Assembly: GCA_934045905.1 (NCBI GenBank)
Contig: OW203762.1
Location: 17,454,345 to 17,518,344 of the forward strand
DNA from: Leuctra nigra
Taxonomy: Eukaryota > Arthropoda > Insecta > Plecoptera > Leuctridae
Direction of reading: 5' to 3'
Length of the DNA: 64,000 bases
Numbering within the stretch: position 1 is the first letter of the stretch; each line of letters opens with the position of its first letter. The notes under the pieces were generated by a model that was not told the origin of the DNA, did not search any database, and was given only the letters and a program-made list of their open reading frames with translations. The translations under genes and the position numbers were made by a program. Below, one piece after another: positions 54,451-64,000 of this stretch.

Positions 54451-55212
54451 TATTGTGTACACTCATTTTATATCATGAGTGGTCCTCCAGGTATATTATT
54501 TGAACAAGATCCTGTTTTTTTTAAATCAACAAGGAACCGTTTGATCGATCAACTTAAAACTTTGCATGGTTATTGGGAAATATTTTAGGAATTTTTTGAT
54601 ATTTTCATACAAGTCTGTAAAGAAATTCAAGAAATTATTGGCTTTTAAGTTTTAATGACATTTTCGATACACTTAGCACACTTAGCACACTTAGCACAGT
54701 TAGCACAACTAAAAGTGACCGTTCTATAAATCTGATTGTATAAATCTGATTGTCCGAATAATGTAAGATCGCACCATCAAAAGTCGGTCCAAGGTCCAAG
54801 CTAACTCCTTGCTTCACTCTAGTAGGTTACTTCACATTTCAACGATAATAACAAGCTTTGATTGTTATGGAACATGACCAGCAGTCATTCAAATTTGTCT
54901 CCAATCAGTTTTCTTTAATATGCCAAGTGTATCATTCTTTACTGGTATATTACTAAACTTGTTGGTTTAGCCCGAAGGTATTGAATACAATTTTACAGTG
55001 AAGCCTTCTTCACTCTAAAGGAGGGCGATAGTCGATACTTTAATATGGGTTTAATATATTTCGCTATATTACGTTTAGTTGTGCTTGTAGCTAGGGTATA
55101 GAATTAAAGATATTGACAAAAAGTAGAAAATTGCTGGATACTGCTCTAAGTTAGTCAAATGTATACACCCTAGCAACACTCCTCGAAAATTATAATTCGA
55201 AATTACCGTGTT
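54451..55212. other. Helitron-like interior fragment and unassigned DNA
   Basis: 54451-54660 repeats family interior in plus orientation. A direct repeat of ACACTTAGC or CAGTTAGCA occurs four times at 54668-54704. Confidence 0.45.
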
Positions 55213-55480
55213 TTCAAGCGAGCGTAGCGAGCGTCTCCACTGGAAACTTATAGCTCGAATCACTTTTTTTTTTTTTTGTGTGTGTATTTGTGCATTTGGC
55301 GTCTCCTGCCAAACGAAGTAATGGATCAGGCCAATTTTTTTACACAACTTAAATTACTATTCTCGTTATGGTCAAAATGATTTTCAGCAAGTTCGCTCCA
55401 TTGGTTGCATCGGAAACTTGATGTGTAGTTATAGTTAGCTCATGGCAATGGGGATGAAGGAAACTCTGTGTATATAACTG
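55213..55480 (+). mobile_element. Helitron-like 5' fragment
   Basis: TTCAAGCGAGCGTAGCGAGCG followed by the family T-run and a GTGTGTG tract; the first bases are degenerate and no 3' end follows. Confidence 0.45.
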
Positions 55481-55599
55481 CAATAGTTTGACCGATCATC
55501 ACCAAATTTTGCAAGGTCATGTGTACCAGCATTATAAGTGATTTTTTTACAAATCTGTAATGAGCTTCAAGAGTAATAGACATTTTACTGACATTTGTA

Positions 55600-55860
55600 T
55601 ACTTAATTTAAAACGGCCTATAGCCACACCACCATTTGACCTATCAAATGGTCTTTGATTCATCTGATCAATCAAACTCATATTTTGCATGGTCGTTCAG
55701 ACCAACATTGTCTCTTATTTTACAAATTTTCAGCCCAACCAGTCACGAACATAGATGCACTTATTGACAGTTTTAATAACTGTCAGAAATGACATTTCAA
55801 AACAGAAATTCCACTGCATTCTGGGTTACTCTATGTAGCAAAGCAATGTTTATAGATGGG
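55600..55860 (-). repeat. Interspersed repeat shared with 61430-61680 and 1-200
   Basis: Reverse complement of 61430-61680 with few differences (CATTCTGGGTTACTCTATGT, GACCAACATTGTCTCTTATT). Part of the Helitron-like family interior. Confidence 0.65.
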
Positions 55861-55918
55861 CTATTATCAATATCAATGTAAGACAGATTCTTTTATCAGT
55901 GGATCATATTGCAATAAA

Positions 55919-57945
55919 CTAGGAAAACGCTCGGTGTAACGCGTTGATGAGCGAGCACCGACACGCACGACATCGCCAATCATAGCACGATCCATTCAAT
56001 CAAAGATAACTAACTATACATTATTTATTACCAATTTTCCCTGCAACTTTTCATAAACACTCTGGATCAATTAAATAACATCCCCATAAAAAACACTCCG
56101 TGTAAAAATACCGGCCAAGTCTCTTCAACTTAAAAAAAATAATGAAATCTAAAAATTCTGCACTGAAAAGTAGTGATATCAAAAAATTAGCCAAGTCAAA
56201 ACTTTATTTGAAAATCAAAAAATACTTGGCGCATCGTGTACATAAATAGCTTGGAAGTATAAGCCAATTATAAATTATACATAAAATATACATATACATA
56301 GTATACCTATAATGCCCTAAAAAAACGATGCGCCAAGTATTTTTTGATTTTCAAATAAAGTTTTGACTTGGCTAATTTTTTGATATCACTACTTTTCAGT
56401 GCAGAATTTTTAGATTTCATTATTTTTTTTAAGTTGAAGAGACTTGGCTGGTATTTTTACACGGAGTGTTTTTTATGGGGATATCACTACTTTTTTTAGT
56501 TTATTCTTACAACTTACGTGTGACACATATCACATGAACAATTACTAAATCCTTTAAAAAAAATTACCCTTTACAATTTGGTTATTCTCATGAAAAAAAC
56601 AAAGGTTTCATTCCAATCGGTCAACCCAGTTCCGAGATATGGCAACACGTCGGTTTTCAAAATGGCCGCTGAACTTTCTGCACTGCCACATAGAATTTAT
56701 AACTATAAATGATGTGTATCATTTTTAGCTTTCTGAATATGTATTTATTGTATAGGAGGGGATTATAATGATATATAAATTTGAATGACGTCATTTCCGG
56801 CCTCATAAATAGGAAAATTCTAGTTTGACTGTTCCTATTCCATAGAGATGTCCTTCCGAATCGTTTGGCACTAGTTTCATACCGATCTGTCAACCAGTTT
56901 TCGAGATATTACGTCGTTTCTTCCGATTTCAAAATGGCTGCTGAAATCACTGACCTCTTGAATTATAATTTAAACATGATTTCATTTTATTATAAGCAGT
57001 CTCAAATAGTATATTTATTGCATCAAAATGTAAATTTGTGCGATTTTTAAAATGTGTGACGTCATTTCCGGTTTCAGTATGGGAAACTGCAAATATTATT
57101 GATGATAATACATAAAGTTGACCGTCTAAATTGTTAAGCGTTGGTTTCGTTTAAATCTATTAAGACGTTATTAAGATATGATGTCATTTCTGGTTTCAAA
57201 ATGGCGGCTTCGGGTTGGTTTTATAACAAGTCAAATAATATCACAAAAGAACATACGTTACATAAATATCAAAATAATTGGATCAAATTTTAAATTGAAT
57301 TAAATTTCATGACGTCATTTCCGGTTTCGTTAACATAAATTTTAGTCTGTTGCTATTGATTATCCATATAGATGACCGTCCGAATCGTTTGGCGCTATTT
57401 TCGTTCCAATCGGTCTAGCCGTTGTTGAGATATGACGTCACTTCCGGTTTCAAAATGGCGGCACAAAAAATTCATGGGGTGAAGGTTAAATCAGACGCCA
57501 AAAGTGCACACGTGGTAAAAATGTGAGATCAATCGGTTCAGCCGTTTAGGCTGTGGCCTGTTTACCGGATTTTAGCTCCAGCCTACTACTATACTACTGA
57601 GATTATTACTGATTATTATTATGAAAACCGCCCTAAAACACTGTTTTCACGGCCCTCTAGCGTGCAAAGGGCGTAACCTATTGTTCCCAAATTTGGTATA
57701 TGATGTAGGGTGGGCCATAGCTCGAAATTAAGATATATCGCAACAATGTGAGATTTCCCAATTTTAAGATCCAGTAGGCCGAAAATGCCACTTTGATGCT
57801 TACAGTAAAAGTGGGTTTGCTCCAGCCTTTATTTGAGAGTGTGCGCGCCGTACGACTTGGCTGGCGTGGAGCGACCGCTCCACTAGTATTATTGTACTGA
57901 TATTTTTCCATCAATCTCTTTGGACAGATATTCAAACACTTAAGG
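55919..57945 (-). mobile_element. Helitron-like 3' part carrying a 1.8-kb insertion
   Basis: Reverse copy whose CTAG end is at 55919. Positions 55919-56080 and 57886-57945 are contiguous in the related copy ending at 62877, so 56081-57885 is an insertion. After 57945 the similarity ends. Confidence 0.68.
56081..57885 (-). mobile_element. 1.8-kb foldback-tailed repeat, copy 2
   Basis: Reverse copy of 619-2440, inserted in a Helitron-like element. Comparison with the uninterrupted copy near 62700 gives both edges; target duplication is not evident. Confidence 0.75.
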
Positions 57946-58788
57946 GGGGCAGCTCAGTTCCCCGATTTGACACAGGTAGTATTGAGTCAGTCGAGGTTGG
58001 ACCCTTGTGGAAGCAGGTTCACGTCGCTCCTCAGAGCAGTCGATTCATATCCCCCTCCCCATGCGAAACTTACCCACACCTGTCATGGCAAAATCCACCT
58101 GACTTGATCCCAGGTAGATTCCATTGTCTGATTTGACCATTCAGCACCACTGATACCTGCCTAATTGCCCCCCTCATATGCAAACATACTTTGATTGTAG
58201 TTTTTCGTAATATAATTATTATAACCCCAGATAATTATTCCACTTTGAATTTGAATGCAATAGCTTTTTTAAAATTTGTTTTTCGCCAATATTTGAAGAT
58301 GAAAACGAAACAAAAAGTGCTTCGCTTATTTTGATGATATATTATCATCGATATTTGAATTTTAAAAAAGCACTGTAATTTAATTTCGTGTCTGATTTTA
58401 CTTAAACTATTGCCATAAATAAAAGATTTGCAAAAAAACACACAAAAAGTCAGGAATTTCACAGCTCTTTGAAGAACTCGGAGACATTGAGAGACTATGG
58501 GCCGCTTTCATCCTGCCTATTATAATACGCAGGTGTACTTCCAGACAAGAAGTCTACGACCCTCCTTTACCGTCTACTAGACAATATTACACGTTCTTGT
58601 TGTTATTAGAGTACAGCTCTCTGTGCATCATATTGCAATTATTTTTTGACGAAATAACTTTCACTAATATTTCATTTAAAGTACTTATTTTATTATTTCC
58701 GCTGGCTCCACATGACAGTGAAAATTGTTTAGTTACAACAAACGATTCTAGATTGATTGACTGAGGGTCTGGGAGCCGTTGCAGATAC
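57946..58788. other. No gene seen
   Basis: Pyrimidine-rich and then AT-rich, no repeat or frame I can support. Confidence 0.45.
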
Positions 58789-58961
58789 TTGATGTCGGTG
58801 CTTCGGTTGAAGCTCCATTGTTCAAAACTTCACCATTCGACCTCCGACACCTAGGATGACGGAACCATGTCCGCCGAAACGTCGTGGCAAACGGCCCTTT
58901 TTAGGCCCAAAACCACAAACAAACAGTGGAGCTTCAACCGAATAACCGACGACATCAAGCA
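58789..58961. mobile_element. Short inverted-repeat element
   Basis: CTTGATGTCGGTGCTTCGG, TTGAAGCTCCA and their complement; the interior is CG-rich (GCCGAAACGTCG). Confidence 0.55.
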
Positions 58962-58983
58962 ACGATTCTAGTATATACAATTA

Positions 58984-59094
58984 TTATAGAAACCCTACAC
59001 TAGACAACGCCGCGGTACTAAATATAACAATATATTTAGTTTTATGGTTTTATATTTAGTACCGGGCGTTGTCCAGAGTAGGGTTTCTATAATA
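58984..59094. mobile_element. Foldback MITE, 110 bp
   Basis: TATAGAAACCCTACACTAGA and its near-complement, with GGTACTAAATATA in the stem; AT-rich loop. Confidence 0.65.
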
Positions 59095-59171
59095 TGCATT
59101 CCCGGTACATCAACTTCTTCGTTTATTATTATTGTAGTAAATACAACTTGTTACAACTCATCTTTACTTTA

Positions 59172-59283
59172 TGGCGTTTTCCACTGGCTGCACTGGGGCG
59201 GCACTGAAATGACGTCACCATACAAAACTCAATGCAAATTTGAAACTGAGTGCAGCACTAGTGCAGTCCAGTGAAAAACGCCA
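59172..59283. mobile_element. PIF/Harbinger-type MITE, 112 bp
   Basis: Ends TGGCGTTTTCCACTGG / CCAGTGAAAAACGCCA flanked by TTA at 59169-59171 and 59284-59286. Confidence 0.75.
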
Positions 59284-59286
59284 TTA

Positions 59287-61186
59287 GACTTCGGGAAGAG
59301 CTTCTTTCAGGTCTTTTGTTTTCATATCCGTTCAAAACAAGAAATAAAAGCGTAGGTACATGTCGTGTTTGTATTTTACGAGGTTGCCACTGAAAATCTT
59401 TTTTTTCAAACCCATCGATTTTTTTTATTCATTACCATTACCTAGTAGCTAAAAGTAAATAAATGTAGATATGAACTATGTGCTAATGCAGCTCTTCCAA
59501 ACAAATTCCCGAAAAGTCTGTGTAGGATATTTACTTTCGTATGAATTATTTTACAAACGTAAGAAGAAAACGCCGCTGGAGAATGCAACGCCGCAGGAGG
59601 GAAAGAAGCAGAAGAATTAATGTAAAAATTGAAATATTAAATATTATGTATAAAAAAATATTTTAGATTGACATTTTGAAGAAAACTAATGTGCTGCTGA
59701 CACTTTTGAACCTGTCTACAACCTACTGTATTTTACTAAATAATTATAGGTAAGCTCAAAGCGTATAAGATTATAAAATCATAAATTCTCGGAATTTTTT
59801 TTTAGATTTCCATGCGACATTTTTAGAGTGTTCTTCAATGAACTAAAGATATCTTTATTATTTGGCCATTATATTATTTGGCTTCTATATAAGTTTTTAG
59901 TATTATTTGTTTTTCAAATTTCCATTGTTAAATAAATATCTTGTAAATAAAAAATTATTTAAAACTTCCCAATACCAATTTTCTTTATTGTGTCATGCAT
60001 GCTTATAAAAATTAATTTCAAATTGACCTAAACGGTTTTTGATAAAAAATTTATTTGTAAATAATTATCAATACTAATATAACATCAATAAAAAGTTATG
60101 AATTGATTTCATTTTTTAAAACTATTTTCTGACCAATTTTCGATACGAAATAACCCGTTTTGGACTGCAGTTCTAGATTTTAGATTTCTAAGTAATGTCC
60201 GTCCCCCACCCATCCCAAATACATGTTTCTATTTTTTAAATTAATGCAATTGCACAAATTACTTCAAAAATATATATGCAGTTTTAAATTATATTATTAA
60301 CGAGAGCTTAAATGAAAAGTAATCATTTTCTATACTACATATATAATTTATTTGCCTTATTTTTTTATTATAACGTAAAGAGAGTACCTAATTAAATAAT
60401 CAAATTATTATATTTTTCCTAATAAATATTATAAAATGTTTGCTGAAAGTGGGCTAAATATTAAAGTTTATACCATTTGTAATCGTTTACAAGTAATACG
60501 ATTGATTATACTTATAATCTTTACTACAACAAAATAAACAAATCAATTTTTCAAAATTAGCATGTCATACCAGACCTTTGAATATTTAATCCTTACGGGC
60601 CAGACGAACTTCGTATTCACCTTCTGGAAAAACGTTCTTTTGAAACTCCAGTTGTATTGTGGTCAGGTATCCTCGGTTAGTTAGGGTTGCACAGGATTGA
60701 GATAACAATCTCTGCCTATTGTTCACCCTCTGCCCTCTGCCTATTGTTCACCCTCGTCACTCGGCCTTCTCTTCCCCCAGCTAAGATTGAGGCATATTTT
60801 CGAGCAAAACTTCTACATTTTGTCAGAAAACTCTTGGGTTTCTAAACCCGCTCAATTCAAATAAAAATTACATAATTAAATGTACACGCAAAAGTATTTA
60901 TTAGATCACTTTGAAAACATTAACATCGCTTCATCATGAATGGATGCAAAGTGTGTGAAAAAATGAAGAAATTCCGATCAACACTTTGAAAGAACGCCTT
61001 GAAAATGTCCTTAATTAAAGGCGATCTTAATCCGTGGATATTTAATTGAGATGAAAATTTTATCAGGTGAAAGATTGATTCCTTCTCTATCTACACTGCA
61101 GTTTTGGCGATGATCTATCATTTTAGAAGTACCTCAAATAATTAGGTTTGCACTAGCACTTTCTCGTCGGCAGCACCCCTTAAAAC
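59287..61186. other. Mostly AT-rich, no assigned transposon
   Basis: Contains the candidate exon at 60586 and an Arg-rich 41-codon frame at 59541-59666. Otherwise low-complexity AT sequence. Confidence 0.45.
60586..60690 (-). CDS. Possible terminal exon of an unknown gene
   Basis: The minus-strand frame ends YLTTIQLEFQKNVFPEGEYE then VRLARKD and TAA at 60586-60588. The composition looks like protein rather than AT-rich noise. A weak acceptor may lie before GATACCTGACC (CTAACTAACCGAG). Upstream, on the same strand, a 20-base unit (GGTGAACAATAGGCAGAG) is duplicated and the frame is stopped. The opposite strand has a good acceptor (CTTCTCTTCCCCCAG at about 60780) and an AATAAA near 60860, so the true strand is uncertain. 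I do not recognise the protein. Confidence 0.3.
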   Translation of the reverse strand, partial: ATLTNRGYLTTIQLEFQKNVFPEGEYEVRLARKD

Positions 61187-62660
61187 AGCAATAAGTCTGT
61201 AAATTCTTGACCGATTAGGCTGGAAATGTGTAAAATATGATGTTATCTAGTCAAAACGTCGTTTTCATAACTGTGAAACACAATCCATATCGTAAAATAA
61301 ATTATTTTAGATAAGGTATACCTATACCTATGTATATGAAATACATACATTACATTTTGACTACATTAATGATCAACTAAGAAAAGAATCTGTCTTACTT
61401 GATATTGAGAAAAGCCATCTATAAACTTTGCTTTGCTACATAGAGCAACCCAGAATGCAGTGGAATTTAATTTCTGTTTTGAAATGTCATTTCTGACAGT
61501 TATTAAAACTGTCAATAAGTGCATCTATGTTCTTGACTGGTAGGGCTGAAAATTTGTAAAATAAGAGACAATGTTGGTCTGAACGACCATGCAAAATATG
61601 AGTTTGATTGATCAGATTAATCGAAGACCATTTGATAGGTCAAATGGTGGTGTGGCTATAGGCCGTTTTAAATTAAGTATACAAATGAAAAATATTGGTG
61701 CCAATCCTTGCTAAGTTTAAAGTTGCCAATCCTTGCTAAGTTTTAAGTTGATCGATTAAACCTTTATGATTGAACGGTTCCTTGTTAATTTTCAAAAATC
61801 ACAGGATCTCGTTCAAAAAATATATCTGGGACCACTCATATGTGTACACAATATCAGATCAATCTGTTGAACGGTCAATATTAGTTTCATATCGTTTAAA
61901 ACTTTCTGCTCTAACAACCTTGCCTTGTAGATTCGAAGTCGCCGTGAATTTGACAGCCAACACGCAAAAAGTCCCTAAAATGACAAAAACTTTTGAAAAT
62001 AACGACATATTAGAGTGAAAATTGGCAAAAATACCTTAAATGTTGGTACCAATGACCATGCGAAGTTTTTAGTTGGTCGGTCAATCGGTTCCAGTTTAAA
62101 TTTCAAAAATCACAGGAAAAATGGTTTCAAATTTGAACCAATTGGAGGATTTGGCTGAATTTTTTTTTGATTGGGTACAATGTTGGTTGCAATGACTTTG
62201 CTAAATTTCAAATTGATCGAACCAACCAATCGAAAGATAATTTTTATAAAATTTGAACCAATCACAGGATATCGTTCAGAAAAGATCCCAGGGATCGCAT
62301 AGAATACGTTAGTATGTGTACAAAATTTCAGATCGATTGGTTGTGCGGTTTGACCTGGGCAGTGCAGGCAAAAAAAACAACAAAAAAACAAACAAACAAA
62401 AAAAAAAAAAAAAAAAAACACACAGAGAAAGTGCCATAAGAGTACCGTGGTGACGCTCGCTACGCTCGCTCAATAATGTAGTCAAAATGTAATGTAGGTA
62501 TTTCATATACATAGGTATAGGTATACCTTATCTAAAATAATTTATTTTACGATATGGATTGTGTTTCACAGTTATGAAAACAACGTTTTGACTAGATAGC
62601 ATCATATTTTACACATTTCCAGCCAAATCGGTCAAGAATTTACAGACTTATTGCTGTTTT
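61187..62660. repeat. Inverted repeat of about 185 bp around a Helitron-like copy
   Basis: 61187-61372 and 62472-62660 are near-identical reverse complements (AACAGCAATAAGTCTGTAAA, CTAGTCAAAACG and TAGATAAGGTATACC). The sequence between holds the truncated Helitron-like copy and a block shared with 55600-55860. Confidence 0.75.
61686..62473 (-). mobile_element. Helitron-like copy lacking its 3' end
   Basis: The minus-strand 5' end at 62473 has the standard TTGAGCGAGCGTAGCGAGCG after host A. Family sequence runs to about 61686, where roughly 100 terminal bases including CTAG are missing. Confidence 0.65.
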
Positions 62661-62877
62661 AAGTGTTTGAATATCTGTCCAAAGAGATTGATGGAAAAAT
62701 ATCAGTACAATAATCTGTTATTTAATTGATCCAGAGTGTTAATGAAAAATTGCAAAGAAAATTGGTAATAAATAATGTATAGTTAGTTATCTTTGATTAA
62801 TTGGATCGTGCTATGATTGGCGATGTCGTGCGTGTCGGTGCTCGCTCATCAACGCGTTACACCGAGCGTTTTCCTAG
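62640..62877 (+). mobile_element. Helitron-like 3' part
   Basis: Ends ACACCGAGCGTTTTCCTAG before T. The 228 terminal bases match the reverse complement of 55919-56080 plus 57886-57945. Confidence 0.68.
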
Positions 62878-64000
62878 TACATATTCAGTCACGTGATAAC
62901 ACTGAATTACCCTGTTGATAATAAATGCTCGACGTGGGATATCCAAAGCCTGGCGCTCGAGATTGTATAGAAGGACGAGAGCCACCGCGTTAAAGGCAAC
63001 CTGTTTCTCACTACAAGGTTAAGTCAGCACTTAGGAAAGAGTAGAAACACATGTATGGTCCGGGACAGGCAAAGATGAACCGTCCTAATAATGGGCCGTC
63101 CTATACCTGGCAAGGTATAGCCTGTCGCCGACTTTAGGCCACATAAATACACTTATAAGAAGACGAAACTGTCAAAAATATTCAGTTTAAAGCATTTTCT
63201 GCACCGCCAGCAATGTATGTGCTAACAATGATGTTAGCACAAACATAGGGATAAATGTGACAGGTACTAATTTTTCCTTAAAAGTCTTATAGAACAGTTC
63301 CGCCCTTTCATAAGTTCGAGTTCTTCAAATAATTAACACGCAAATTTGGACCCCATGACTGCCCAAAGTACAAAAAATTGTGTATTTTAGTGTTATACAA
63401 CTTTTATTAAAATCGTTTAGATATAGGGCATCCATCAAACGTTCTCCAGCCAGAGCTCTCTGATAATTGTGTGTGGGATTGTGAAGCTAAAGATGGCCGC
63501 TGAATGTGTGGCTACTGTGAATCAGAACAATGTTTCTAAAGAGGTAACTGTTTAAAGTCTCCTTAAAATTAGATTTCAAAGTAATATTTGTTTTATGAAA
63601 GTTGAGATGTTGCTGAACACATATATGGCATTATTATTGTTGTGAGATGAATAGTTTTCAAGGAATTAATTTACAAAGTTTGGTATATTTCTTGCAATTT
63701 TAAAACAGGAAAATTGACAATGACATCACGATCTGCTATTTTGCCATGGCAACAAAGAGATCACCATGGTAACACATTGTTGGAGACTTGGTTATGACGT
63801 CACAACCCTGATTCTCGTTGCCTACCGTTTTTCCCGGCAAAATATCCAATGATGTTTGAATTTGATTTGTATGAATGAAAAGTTTATATTTTGCTAGTTA
63901 TTTGTGTTGATATTTACAAATTAACTAGAATAAAATTTCAAGAGACTTCCCTTTTATGTGATCTGCAAGAAAGGTAATTGATTTTATTTTATTGTCAGTA
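62878..64000. other. No gene seen
   Basis: Includes AAAGATGGCCGCTGAATG at 63492 and other short repeat-like motifs. No open frame worth calling. Confidence 0.4.

Noticed and set aside
62309..62512. Frames reading SERSER plus a Phe run (also at 15356 and 50333)
   Set aside because: Translation of the Helitron-like 5' end GAGCGAGCG and its T-run.

Overview
The window is AT-rich eukaryotic DNA. It has GT-AG introns, several classes of non-LTR retrotransposon, tRNA-derived repeats, many foldback elements and a large rolling-circle transposon family. This fits an arthropod with a big, transposon-laden genome. A hemipteran, perhaps a planthopper, is my guess from the feel of the repeats, not something the sequence proves.

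The only host gene I can read in full is an ornithine decarboxylase-like gene on the minus strand. Seven coding exons lie between 40931 (ATG) and 28321 (stop) and join in frame into a 520-residue protein. Two things are unusual. Exon 1 holds 17 tandem seven-residue units (x-L-E-D-x-V-D) that look like an acidic coiled coil. The PLP-binding residues are kept, but three ornithine-side residues of the human enzyme (Tyr323, Asp332, Asp361) are His, His and Ser. A second ODC first exon with a single repeat unit lies on the same strand at 4021-4239; any further exons of it are outside the window.

The rest is mostly mobile DNA, often nested. From 1 to 8 kb there are a Helitron-like fragment, a 1.8-kb foldback-tailed repeat, a hAT-like element with a duplicated target, and tRNA-like repeats. 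From 8 to 14 kb there is a foldback holding a jockey/CR1-like LINE, a second such LINE, and a LINE tail. From 14.2 to 16.8 kb a TTAA-flanked inverted-repeat element carries a Helitron-like copy. From 19.1 to 27.3 kb two different retrotransposons with a restriction-like endonuclease stand head to tail in (AAT)n microsatellite, as in R4/Dong elements. The ODC introns hold an RTE-like LINE split by a 3.3-kb inverted-repeat element, foldback MITEs, an inverted pair of LTRs and GGTTCC arrays. From 41 to 64 kb the ground is Helitron-like copies at several ages, with MITEs and a 5'-truncated RTE-like LINE nested inside.

The Helitron-like family is the most informative repeat. Its copies begin TTGAGCGAGCG after a host A and end in a hairpin plus TTTTCCTAG before a host T. 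One copy sits in an arm of a foldback whose other arm preserves the empty site, showing insertion between A and T without target duplication. That same copy carries a short ORF resembling the N-terminal region of Helitron Rep/helicase proteins.
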